Positions 17,601 through 24,642 of a stretch of 64,000 nucleotides of DNA are shown here, in pieces; positions within the stretch are counted from its first letter, which is position 1, and every line of letters starts with the position of its first letter. A program made the position numbers and the translations under genes. The notes below the pieces were generated by a model. That model saw only the letters and a program-made list of their open reading frames with translations, searched no databases and was not told where the DNA came from. This DNA comes from an uncultured Spirochaetaceae bacterium (lineage in GTDB: Bacteria; Spirochaetota; Spirochaetia; Treponematales; Treponemataceae), in assembly GCA_902789325.1 (NCBI GenBank), contig CADANN010000007.1, positions 1-64,000 of the forward strand, in the 5' to 3' direction.

Positions 17601-17678
17601 CTTACCATGGGCAAAACCAAAGCCAGAAACGAGAATACTAAGAATTGTCGCCAAAAGGACTTTTTTCATATCTACCAT
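11637..17678 (-). CDS. Giant Ig-repeat outer-membrane-associated protein (2013 residues)
   Basis: It begins MVDMKKVLLATILSILVSGFGFAHG, a Sec signal; AGAGG sits 6 nt before this ATG, which supports it over the internal Met4. Nearly the whole chain is a tandem series of roughly 95-100-residue bacterial Ig-like domains. Recurring phrases are DGVSRVDLVLDEG-type cores, VTELSWSFG and DKAGN or DxAGN turns, and SIDNTKP / NIDNNAP linkers. I count well over a dozen such units. The last 230 residues switch to a barrel-like pattern ending in IAFGLRTNIF with C-terminal Phe, as in outer-membrane proteins. It probably projects from or spans the periplasm or outer membrane. Role unknown; adhesion, matrix or envelope scaffold are the options. 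Confidence 0.75.
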   Translation of the reverse strand: MVDMKKVLLATILSILVSGFGFAHGKGDVEEISVENMNSWQESFDLDSRKPGKYNIMITARDLGGNVHVEGPHNIYLDPKSDLPICGITNPYPNMRVVGNLNIVGTCVDDDGVSRVDLVLDEGTDIEKHVTAEGKEFWSYYLDTNDLEEGPHTIKVIGYDINDIPVVSNPTVLTWQLDRKQPVTEIQDKTMGILVSGNVKFDGIVSDGNGIKELYFSTDNGENFVPVKFGGNKNKDLCDFTVSVDTKKFPDGPAVLWFKAIDKAGSVGLYSFLYFIDNTKPDVAIVYPEADQVMDGKFTVAGYAKDTIGVTELSWSFGSESGEFELIPGNPYWAVNVDTIGLKDKSAKFTVRAKDRAGNVVDVTRNIPLNQENNKPVVTISEPLDAQNFGDTDPLFVRGIATDPDGVKEVRIQLDSNEPIVQETKGVFYYNLCTAEELSAGNHKVTVTAVDVNDVVGNPVVVNIVSRGVAPVYSDAKITSGKDAEEFTNGMVIHPESGKSFSVNITSGVGIVNVSSKLIWGEDGVSESSLALKNVTSYNFTLPIGAESPKGVMTLEVQAEDIIGRVSTYRGIYYVTNTNVVKAEEPVIVFDDSTVAEDGSIISNPEFPVTGYLLGATASSAELVPSTKFAKVELEGNLIKLIPLDAVGSSEPVVVRIKTDKGKTVESRQLRFRADTALPDITINDYSDTVALNGSDGSVSVSGKVTCETGVGGLKYRVMSAKVDIQKGIIGTITAPASNEDFTSVSVEKDGSFRFDFYPDGAGVHLVELIAESAGGNQASKAFAVKNIPDVEEQNGKMPTPKAPAVYWADGLDVYAIAVYQGELEQDFAVYPRSEMNEGNNPVSFNTSTAEGKPVAGKFTAVKKPSLSAHIANINDSEYFSGMPVVLGYASKDVATIRLYIDTGAAVNSVNFEITGDEIAGGAVSQKGAAKLIKPTADDPMRWIAEIPATNLPSRVNKISAVIKAGALEQTVTGSFIVVRATEYSRINDAEGIYPMAAADTEYDEIDNNYILSNGSKFYYYANYNAPLSVEVVSQTPGLVAEVDGNLITLSAEKDGIYKNVVVRVTDRFGDKYNSKPLNFIANTSLPELNLVTPELLQWVGNTLKISGTAAHPLGIRSVEYSLDNGETWENFDLSKNTNRVGVTFSKDIDISSSYDGLIRINVRARDTSGHEVSVLSSVYKDVTPPEVRVIEPLDIDVVNGENLIVFEVKDNGLFASAEYLAPPEKGRTQTRQPLEMNPLIYTHIGTVEAPISDAMSFVFTDDAGNSTPVEAWMFSIDSESDLPRAEIHVPEDMQVITRDFTISGVVYDDDGESSIFYKIDNGEFKQVSTKEIYKQPDPYAEYKLNTSFSIDVPLSTMTDNEHTVTVYAVDVNGVKGPEVSRTYRISLEEPKGAVEKPTIDTSVRNIVTISGWASDKNGIANVKVSLDNGNTYNEAVGTENWSYTVDTRAIPGGTQVVFLKVTDGYGIQGLYSSLINIDNNAPVLNLELPLDDSTTTGMLFFSGYTYDNVEVTDLYLTIRNLEKGSSPIVKDLKIDRIIGETVDITNLPDGFYNVELTGKDKAGNTSNVSRNIHLEKNVAPATVDILYPLNGEHKNGMFTIYGQAESETDIYYLNLYIDGKYVAETTLTDCGFFKFDLGPGSLEDGEHTYYIETVLSTGKTVSSREQTIVYSSVGPWITIDNFTYGDFATNRPYIRGQAGYSISEDELLFSKTKEATPEQKAATAAKKVAKIEMSFDNGKTFTELSKNEKWMYRIENQDIEEGYHFFLIRATMKNGETAITRTIIQIDNTAPSIRLIAPMKGGRYNQVLNASGLSNDDVQLEDVTVALRKGDKASYEVPSFIQGLYVDFRFWGATLFAVGAGLTFFDDVVKVQASYGQFTQQQRDAVTNVFKRDLTDLRYGGQVLSGKILANVASIPFSYFLGHDWDWLSAQVAIGAEFAWFSQTNSGRPQILSAVLTQLEFPRVKIPNVKMFSTFSFYTEGSLWFIPTDVSSEVKIKNLIPQIAFGLRTNIF

Positions 17679-17806
17679 CTAATACCTCTATTAGAAAAAT
17701 TTCTTTTGAGTAAATTCTCTCACTTTCAATATCGGCTAGTTTATACTTTTTCATTAATTAAATATGGATTATAATAATTCAAACACTTTTTTAAGGAGAA
17801 CAATGG

Positions 17807-18550
17807 ATGAGTACCGCTAATATTACTATTTTACAACAAATAATTAATAAAAGCAAAAAAATTGTATTTTTCGGTGGAGCCGGGGTTTCTACAGAATCTG
17901 GCATTCCTGACTTTCGTAGTGTAGACGGTTTATACAACCAGCAGTGGAAATATCCGCCGGAACAGATTATCAGCCGTACTTTCTTCTATAACAATACGCC
18001 AGAGTTCTACCGTTTTTACAGAGCTAAACTTTTGCCCCAGGGAATTAAACCAAATGCTGCTCATTATAAACTTGCAGAACTTGAAGCCGCTGGCAAACTG
18101 CTTGCAGTAGTTACTCAGAACATAGATGGCCTGCATCAGATGGCAGGCAGTAAAAATGTTTTTGAGTTACACGGAAGCACTCTGCGTAATTACTGTCTGG
18201 ATTGTCATGAGTTTTATGATGAAAAGATTATTATTGAAAGCGAAAACTCTCCAGATAAACTTCCGCACTGTAAAAAATGCGGCGGCCTTGTAAAACCAGA
18301 TGTTGTTTTGTATGAAGAAGGACTTGACCAGCGGGTAATTGAAGGGGCAGTAAATGCAATTAAGGCTGCTGATACTTTGATTATTGGCGGCACCTCGCTT
18401 ACGGTTTACCCGGCTGCTGGTTTAATTGATTACTTCCGCGGAGAAAACCTGATTCTGCTGAATAAATCGAGTACGCCACAGGATAGCATGGCAACTCTGG
18501 TAATACACGAACCAATCGGCGAAGTTTTAAGTCAGATAAAAGTGGACTGA
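17807..18550 (+). CDS. cobB: NAD-dependent protein deacylase, sirtuin (Sir2/CobB)
   Basis: The protein has 247 residues, full length for a bacterial sirtuin. Seen are the NAD-binding FFGGAGVSTESGIPDFRS, TQNIDGLHQMAGS with the catalytic-loop Asn-Ile-Asp, the catalytic His in ELHGS, four zinc cysteines (CLDC, CKKC) and the C-terminal GGTSLTVYPAAG. It removes acyl groups from lysines using NAD in the cytosol. ATG 17807 is chosen because AAGGAG lies 7 nt upstream. A second ATG four bases earlier is out of frame. It is divergent from the giant Ig-repeat gene, and a TATAAT lies near 17771. Confidence 0.95.
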   Translation: MSTANITILQQIINKSKKIVFFGGAGVSTESGIPDFRSVDGLYNQQWKYPPEQIISRTFFYNNTPEFYRFYRAKLLPQGIKPNAAHYKLAELEAAGKLLAVVTQNIDGLHQMAGSKNVFELHGSTLRNYCLDCHEFYDEKIIIESENSPDKLPHCKKCGGLVKPDVVLYEEGLDQRVIEGAVNAIKAADTLIIGGTSLTVYPAAGLIDYFRGENLILLNKSSTPQDSMATLVIHEPIGEVLSQIKVD

Positions 18551-18601
18551 TGTCATTCTCGGACTTGCTATAATGTCATTCTCGGGCTTGACCCGAGAAT
18601 C
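18551..18601 (+). repeat. TGTCAT-type palindromic repeat, tandem partial plus full copy
   Basis: A partial unit (TGTCATTCTCGGACTTG, from 18551) is followed by a full unit at 18574-18601 reading TGTCATTCTCGGGCTTG then ACCCGAGAATC. The full unit forms a TTCTCGGG/CCCGAGAA hairpin. It fills the gap between the convergent ends of cobB and the metallopeptidase gene. Confidence 0.8.
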
Positions 18602-18603
18602 TT

Positions 18604-21600
18604 CTAAAAATTCACATCAAGTCCAAAAGACAGTTTTATTCGTTCCCCGGGCTTTACAAGCTCTGGGGTATGAATAACATAACTTAAGGTTGTTATCAAT
18701 CCAATTTTATATGCAGGTTTTGCAAAAAGGCCTATATTCGGGGTAAACTCCAGAGCAGACTTTATATACACAGAATCAAGATAATATCCGTTTCCATCAA
18801 AAAGAGTCTTAAAATAATCTCCCATATGTGCATTCTGAAAACCTTCTTTTGTTGCACTGCCCGCTGCAGCCGTTCCCGCATAACCGGCAGAAATATGGAA
18901 ATCATTAAGATAAAGAGCTGTAATTCCCGGAATGGCCTTTTGAATATCCATACTGAAAACGGTAGTTTCTGCAGCAGTATCAAAAATGACTCTGCCTAAA
19001 GAAGACTTTGGATGGGCATAACCATAAATTGAACTTGAAGGGAATAAAACGGTATTCAAGCGGAGTGGCAGATTATAGGTATAGCCCTGCTTTGATTCAA
19101 ACGGAAGAAGATGCGGTATGCAAAGTGTAAGCTTTCCTCCAAATGCCAGTGCCTTTTTATAGTCTTTATTATTCTCGAAATCAGAATCGTATCTTGCTCC
19201 AAAACTTACAGCAGCAGCCAGCCCCATATATTCAAAACGACCAGGCCCTGCACGTCGTATATTTGAATATTGTACAGCGGCAATATTCTGAAGTTTATAA
19301 TAGAAGGTATTCTCTGAAGGTGCTGTAATTCCAAAAATATCCCTATCCCAAAAAGCAACTGAAGGCAAGAACTTATAATCATTACTTGATGGATTTTTAT
19401 ATATCTCTGGAAAACGCGTATCCTGTTTTCCGATAAAAGCTTCTGAAGAATTTGAAAAAGTGATTGATGAATATCTTCCAAAATCTAGATTTGAAGAAAG
19501 CTCTAACTTTCCTCCTCCCAGCTTCCAGCCGTTTGAATCAAATTCAGATTTTAACTCGGTAACACTTCTGAACAAGGCTGTTGAAGTTCCTTTAGTAATC
19601 TGAAGATCTACACCAACAGCATTTGAAAGCGGGTTCCAGCCGGCGGTAAACATGAATAAATCTGAATTACCTTCCGTCCACGGATTAGCCGTAATATAAA
19701 TTACCCCAAGATGTGAATTACCGGCATTCGAATAATAGTCGGCATTAATTCCAAAGTATTCTGTCTGATAGCAACTGAAAGGAATAAAAATACCACGACT
19801 AAGATATGAAAATGAATTATATGATATTGAAGGAATTGAATTGATTGTATTGGGCTGGACTATTTCAACAGGCTCTATGATTGAATCTTCAAAGCTTTCG
19901 CCATCGGCCATAATGACCTTAGCCCATTCCATATCAAAATCACGTGCTGTCACATCATGCATGCACAAAAGTCTGTTCTGTCTGTAAAACTCTCCCCGAT
20001 AAACAACTGTTCCGTTATACAAAACCGGATCAAATACTCCACCGGAAATATCTTCGGGACTAAGCCAAAGCTCACCAGTTTCGCTGTCCATAAAACCAAG
20101 ACGCGGCATAGCACCTTTTTTTGCATAGCTGAAAACAAAAAGTCCGTCACCTGTAGAAAGTGAGCGCACCACCATTCCGTCTGGAAAATAAAATTCCTGC
20201 AGCTTCTGCCCTATCACTGAATAAATGCATACACTGTAATTCATCCGTTCCTTTTTTATAAAGGCAAATGTTCCATTATTAAGTTGCGTAATTGCAAAAG
20301 GGGAAGTTTCTACAGGAAATTTGATTTCTGTGGAAGGCTCAACAGTTTTTATGTGGTTGTCAGTTTCATCAAAAATAATTTTATAAACACAAAGACTGTA
20401 GTGCTGATCAAAATATTTTTGAGCCACAAGATAGTAGGTACCCCTCTCATAAATTATAGCTGACTCTTTAAGACCGCAGTCACGCACAGAATAAAATGAC
20501 TTGCGTTCAATATCATAGATTTTTACGCGGGAAGAAGGCCCTGGACAGTTCTCACAGGTGTAATTTACGGCTAGTAAGCGGCCGTCTTTAGAAACACGTA
20601 CAGTATCTATACCTTGCATAGAAAAGAGCTGTCGGATTTCTGGAGTCGATTCGTCTGTCTTTATATCAGCCGAGAACACTCGTCGTCCAAAAAGGTCGAG
20701 CCACACAAGCCGTGCCGCAGAAGGACTTCCGTCTTCCGCTTTAATTGTGCCTATGCTCAATGAATCATACAGCGAACCTGCATTATTCATTAAAGAATAG
20801 TCTTTTGCATCTGACTCAAAAAAATCACAAACAATTCCTGCCTCTACAGGATTCGCCGCAACAGCAGGAACTTCATATCCATCTGCAAATTGTTTCCATG
20901 CAGTTTTCAGTTTTACACCAAAAGTTTTCTTAAATATACCTGAAATTGTAAAGCCTTTACCGTTTACCACCCGGAACCAGAACTGAGCATAAGCCTCCAT
21001 TCCATAATTATCCTGCAGCCATTGATGAAATGCACCATTAAAATAATAAGGTGCTCCGCTTGGAGAAACATCAGAAGAGCCAGAAACATCATGATACGAT
21101 GGAAACTTACCTTCGATTTTTGCCTGCTTTACATAGTGCTTTGCATATTCATCATTAAGCCTACCTTCGCCTGCGGCACTTTCGCTTGTCAGTGTAGCAC
21201 CCTCTGCCATACCAGTTGTAACTGAAAGCATCCCCGGAACAAAGCAGTCACCAAAAACTTTTGAAGCAGTAAGCCATACCTCATCTTTCATATTATAGGT
21301 AACAGCATGGGTTAATTCGTGTCTGAAGGTAGAAAGCAGTGTTTCACTAAAAACTGCAAGTTCACTTGCACCAGAAACACCTGTATCATAAATTGCAATG
21401 TGATTGTATGGAATGGCAGTCCAAAAAGCATTGAACTCATCTACAGCCGGTGTAATTACAACCGGCATTCTGAAGGAAGGAGAGAGGTCGTATTGTGCTG
21501 TAACCTCATCATAAACTCTATCCGCATTTTCATATAAGATTGTCGCACTTAACTCATAACGCTCGGGGTAGATAATATCGAACCACTTTGTTTTTGTAAC

Positions 21601-21717
21601 CCGAAGTTTCTTTTCACCCGCCAGCATGCCGCTATATGCAAAAAGTCTTGCACATAGCAGCAGAAGTACAAATATTAAAAATTGTTTTCTATAAATCCTT
21701 AAGCCGCTTTTCTGCAT
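18604..21717 (-). CDS. Large exported HExxH metallopeptidase with propeller and barrel-like regions
   Basis: I place the start at ATG 21717 (MQKSGLRIYRKQ...), which gives a normal signal peptide ending LLLLCARLFA. An in-frame GTG at 21768 would add 17 residues buried in the upstream gene. The protein has 1037 residues. FRHELTHAVTYNM carries the HExxH zinc motif, and EGATLTSE further on could supply a third ligand (gluzincin, peptidase-MA type). The middle (about 330-620) resembles a TolB-like propeller. The last 370 residues have an outer-membrane barrel character, ending in GLDVNF. It should be anchored to the outer membrane with its protease domain in the periplasm or outside. It overlaps the ABC permease gene by 29 bp, so the exporter and peptidase are probably linked in function. 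Confidence 0.7.
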   Translation of the reverse strand: MQKSGLRIYRKQFLIFVLLLLCARLFAYSGMLAGEKKLRVTKTKWFDIIYPERYELSATILYENADRVYDEVTAQYDLSPSFRMPVVITPAVDEFNAFWTAIPYNHIAIYDTGVSGASELAVFSETLLSTFRHELTHAVTYNMKDEVWLTASKVFGDCFVPGMLSVTTGMAEGATLTSESAAGEGRLNDEYAKHYVKQAKIEGKFPSYHDVSGSSDVSPSGAPYYFNGAFHQWLQDNYGMEAYAQFWFRVVNGKGFTISGIFKKTFGVKLKTAWKQFADGYEVPAVAANPVEAGIVCDFFESDAKDYSLMNNAGSLYDSLSIGTIKAEDGSPSAARLVWLDLFGRRVFSADIKTDESTPEIRQLFSMQGIDTVRVSKDGRLLAVNYTCENCPGPSSRVKIYDIERKSFYSVRDCGLKESAIIYERGTYYLVAQKYFDQHYSLCVYKIIFDETDNHIKTVEPSTEIKFPVETSPFAITQLNNGTFAFIKKERMNYSVCIYSVIGQKLQEFYFPDGMVVRSLSTGDGLFVFSYAKKGAMPRLGFMDSETGELWLSPEDISGGVFDPVLYNGTVVYRGEFYRQNRLLCMHDVTARDFDMEWAKVIMADGESFEDSIIEPVEIVQPNTINSIPSISYNSFSYLSRGIFIPFSCYQTEYFGINADYYSNAGNSHLGVIYITANPWTEGNSDLFMFTAGWNPLSNAVGVDLQITKGTSTALFRSVTELKSEFDSNGWKLGGGKLELSSNLDFGRYSSITFSNSSEAFIGKQDTRFPEIYKNPSSNDYKFLPSVAFWDRDIFGITAPSENTFYYKLQNIAAVQYSNIRRAGPGRFEYMGLAAAVSFGARYDSDFENNKDYKKALAFGGKLTLCIPHLLPFESKQGYTYNLPLRLNTVLFPSSSIYGYAHPKSSLGRVIFDTAAETTVFSMDIQKAIPGITALYLNDFHISAGYAGTAAAGSATKEGFQNAHMGDYFKTLFDGNGYYLDSVYIKSALEFTPNIGLFAKPAYKIGLITTLSYVIHTPELVKPGERIKLSFGLDVNF

Positions 21718-23413
21718 ATCTGAAATAACCCGCACCGATCGGAGAAGATATAATAATAAATATAGCACTTAATATCAGTAAAGCAAGCATATTCTTTGGC
21801 AAAACAATAACTACAAGCACAATAACCAGTGCAATTGTAATCATAGTCAAAAGCATAGACCATAACACATTAAAGTTTTGTTTAGTTGCAGCCATTGGTG
21901 TTTCCCAATTTAGTTTTGGATTTGCTGTATCAATAAACATATCAATGAAAATTAAAAGCAGAGAAATTGATACAGAAACCAGAATCATCATAAGACACAT
22001 CTGAATAAATTCAACAAAGGTGATAGGCAAGGCTAACAGAGAATAAGCTACAGAAAGAATAATAATTGAAATAACCGCAGCGATTCCAACGTAAAGCATG
22101 GCATGCCAGAATTTAACTTTTATAATCATATCAAATTTCAAAGGCATAGCCTTTAAATCGTTTAAAGATTTTCCTTCGCGTGAAAATGATGTAGTAGCAA
22201 TATTTGCAAAGGTTCCAGAAAAAATTGTAAAGGCAGAGCCACCCAAAGTTACATAGTATTTAATTGATACAAACTTTTCTGCCGGAATTTCAAGAATAGA
22301 CAACTGCAAATCTGAAAGAAGTTCCCCAATGCTCTGCCCGCTCGCAATAAAGCCAATAGAAAATGAAAGAAGAAAAATTACAGGGAAAATAAAAACAAAC
22401 AGAGGACCGTTCGCAAAGAACGCAGGTTCACGAACAACATTTCGAACATCACGCACAAACAATGCATGGAATACAGAAACTGAACGTACATCCTTTTTAA
22501 TTACTTCTTCTGCTTTTTCCGAAGTAATCTTTTTTGATTTTACATCAGAAAATCCGTTTAGGCTTTTTATATACAGGTTTCCAACAAGCGGAACAAGCAC
22601 AAAAAGAATCAGCGAACCTAAAGCCGCAAGAATTAAAATCGGAATAATCTTTCCATTAAGCGCCCCGGAAATATACATAAAGACCGGAACATTTGAACTC
22701 CAGCTGGAAATCTTATCTATTGAAGTTCCGACTTTATCATTTATGAATTCCATATTCGTAAATGATATTGAAACAGAAGAATTCAAAAGTGCATAAAACA
22801 GACAGAAGGCAATCAGAAGAATAGTCGCAATTACTGTCATAACTTTCTTTTTACGAAGTACCGGAATAAAATACAAAATCAATATAAATAGAAGATAAAT
22901 CACAAAGACAGCAGTTAGAGAAAAAGCCAGTGCCGTAACAAGGAAGCCCAGATAAAACAGAGGATTTGTAAGAAGCCCTTCATTATAGCCGTAAACTATC
23001 GAGCTTATGGCAAACATCCCTACTCCCATAATTGCATCTGATACAAATGAAACTGCAAACTTAGCACCAAAAAACTGTCCCGGAGTAAGCGGAAGACTCA
23101 TAAGAAATTCTTCACCTGTACCTGTATAATAAGTAGATGCAACTGAAGTAAAGCCAAAGAACATAATCACCATGAGTGCAACCATCATAGAAATAAAGGG
23201 CATAAACTGCTGATTTCCATTTTCAGCCAGATACTTGTAGGTTCCAATCATATAAAGGGTGTACATGCCAATCATCACAGCAAAAACATAGATAGTAAAA
23301 AGAATCAAAAAGATTGCTTTTACAATTCCTTTTGGTCCTTTTTTAAATTCTCCGAACATTCCGGAAAAATTATATGCACCCTGATTTAAGATTTTGAAAA
23401 GTTTATAAATCAT
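21689..23413 (-). CDS. ABC-2-type exporter permease
   Basis: The protein has 574 residues with about 12 strongly hydrophobic segments grouped in two halves and no ATPase motifs. Large membrane proteins of this kind pair with the adjacent NodI/CcmA-like ATPase (12 bp gap) as drug, lipid or peptide exporters. GAGG precedes the ATG at 23413. Substrate is unknown. The following metallopeptidase overlaps its 3' end, hinting that the exporter moves or is regulated with that protein. Confidence 0.8.
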   Translation of the reverse strand: MIYKLFKILNQGAYNFSGMFGEFKKGPKGIVKAIFLILFTIYVFAVMIGMYTLYMIGTYKYLAENGNQQFMPFISMMVALMVIMFFGFTSVASTYYTGTGEEFLMSLPLTPGQFFGAKFAVSFVSDAIMGVGMFAISSIVYGYNEGLLTNPLFYLGFLVTALAFSLTAVFVIYLLFILILYFIPVLRKKKVMTVIATILLIAFCLFYALLNSSVSISFTNMEFINDKVGTSIDKISSWSSNVPVFMYISGALNGKIIPILILAALGSLILFVLVPLVGNLYIKSLNGFSDVKSKKITSEKAEEVIKKDVRSVSVFHALFVRDVRNVVREPAFFANGPLFVFIFPVIFLLSFSIGFIASGQSIGELLSDLQLSILEIPAEKFVSIKYYVTLGGSAFTIFSGTFANIATTSFSREGKSLNDLKAMPLKFDMIIKVKFWHAMLYVGIAAVISIIILSVAYSLLALPITFVEFIQMCLMMILVSVSISLLLIFIDMFIDTANPKLNWETPMAATKQNFNVLWSMLLTMITIALVIVLVVIVLPKNMLALLILSAIFIIISSPIGAGYFRYAEKRLKDL

Positions 23414-23425
23414 AAAGCTGCCTCA

Positions 23426-24181
23426 CTAGTTTGTCTGACTGTTCGATTTAGCAGTGCTGCCAATAAGTTCAAGGAAAATATCTTCCAGAGACTGACCTTC
23501 TTTTCCGTGCTGTTCTTTAAGCTCATTCATTGTGCCCACAAAAATCAGTTTACCCTGCTTTATGATTCCAATTCTGTCACAAAGCTTTTCAGCAACTTCC
23601 ATAACATGAGTAGAAAAGAAAACTGTTTTTCCTGCAGTTGCTCGTTCACGCATAATTTCTTTTACAATAAAAGCTGCTTCCGGATCGAGACCGACCATAG
23701 GCTCATCAAGAATCCAGTTCTGCGGATCGGTAATCAGGCTTGCAATCAAAAAGAGTTTCTGCTTCATTCCATGGCTGAACGAAGAAATCTTGTTATTTAA
23801 TACTTCCTTAAGTCCAAATTTTGTGCAGTAATTTTCTATTCTCTGCTTGCGGATATCAGCAGGAATCTTATAAACATCACCAATAAAATTAAGATATTCA
23901 ATTGCCTTTAAGCGCGAAACTGTTTCGGGATTATCGGGTACAAATGCAAACTGTCTTTTTGCTGCAACTGGACGTTTAAGAATTGATACGCCATCCAATG
24001 AAAGCTCGCCTTCATCAGGCTGAATGATTCCCGTAAGCATTCTGATAGAAGTCGTTTTTCCAGCACCATTTGGGCCAAGAAAACCAAAAATCTCGCCATT
24101 GTTTACTGTAAGCGAAAGTGACTCAACAGCCTTTGCGCCACCCTTAGTGTAAGACTTAGATACGTTTTTTATTTCAAACAT
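23426..24181 (-). CDS. ABC transporter ATP-binding protein
   Basis: The protein has 251 residues. Walker A is GPNGAGKTTS near residue 36, the signature is SHGMKQK, Walker B is WILDEPMVGLDPE, and the H-loop is STHVMEV. The single nucleotide-binding domain of the CcmA/ABC-2 exporter type energises the adjacent permease at the inner face of the cytoplasmic membrane. A good GGGAGG/GGAGG RBS lies before the ATG, and this is the first gene of a three-gene operon (ATPase, permease, metallopeptidase). Confidence 0.93.
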   Translation of the reverse strand: MFEIKNVSKSYTKGGAKAVESLSLTVNNGEIFGFLGPNGAGKTTSIRMLTGIIQPDEGELSLDGVSILKRPVAAKRQFAFVPDNPETVSRLKAIEYLNFIGDVYKIPADIRKQRIENYCTKFGLKEVLNNKISSFSHGMKQKLFLIASLITDPQNWILDEPMVGLDPEAAFIVKEIMRERATAGKTVFFSTHVMEVAEKLCDRIGIIKQGKLIFVGTMNELKEQHGKEGQSLEDIFLELIGSTAKSNSQTN

Positions 24182-24250
24182 TTTTCTCCCTTTCCTCCCT
24201 TATAATTTGACTATAGAGGAAATACCAGGATTACGCAATTCTAAAAAACA

Positions 24251-24349
24251 TACGAAAAAGATCATAAAAGGTCACAATAATGGCTGTATACGGTTTTAAA
24301 GTTGCATAAAATATAATAATCGTTTAATATTATTATGGTCTTTTTCGTA
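24251..24349. repeat. Inverted repeat flanking a promoter region
   Basis: The arms are TACGAAAAAGATCA (24251-24264) and TGGTCTTTTTCGTA (24336-24349), 13 of 14 bases complementary. They enclose 71 bp that hold the likely -35 and -10 of the small gene downstream. It could be two oppositely oriented regulator sites or a long hairpin. Confidence 0.6.
24302..24330 (+). promoter_or_regulatory. Candidate promoter of the 70-residue protein gene
   Basis: TTGCAT at 24302-24307, 17-bp spacer, TAATAT at 24325-24330. The predicted transcript would start inside the right arm of the inverted repeat, giving a leader of about 80 nt. Confidence 0.5.
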
Positions 24350-24417
24350 AGGTTATTTAAAAATACAGACATATCAAAATAGCCAGATCCATATACCAGA
24401 TATAAGGAGAGATTCGG

Positions 24418-24630
24418 ATGGTAACGAATAAAGAGAAATTAGTAGTTGATAGTGTAGACAAAGCTATCAAGTCTTACATGGACAAAAACTGCTCACCAGA
24501 AAAGTACAAGAAGATTATTTACAAGATTGAAGGTTCTCTTGTAAAAGCTGTACTTAATGAAAACCTTTCTGTCGTAGAATTTGCAAACACAGACAAAATT
24601 CTAAACGATTTGGAAAGCAGAAAGGTCTAA
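24418..24630 (+). CDS. Small helical protein of unknown function (70 residues)
   Basis: The start is ATG 24418 after AAGGAGAG with 8-nt spacing. The predicted product is all helical, charged (many Lys and Glu) and lacks a signal peptide or TM segment, so it is cytosolic. A single Cys (CSPEKYKK) is present. It has its own promoter within an inverted repeat and is not in an operon with its neighbours, which is unusual for so small a gene and suggests a regulated role. I do not recognise the family. Confidence 0.7.
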   Translation: MVTNKEKLVVDSVDKAIKSYMDKNCSPEKYKKIIYKIEGSLVKAVLNENLSVVEFANTDKILNDLESRKV

Positions 24631-24642
24631 TTTATTCACGTC

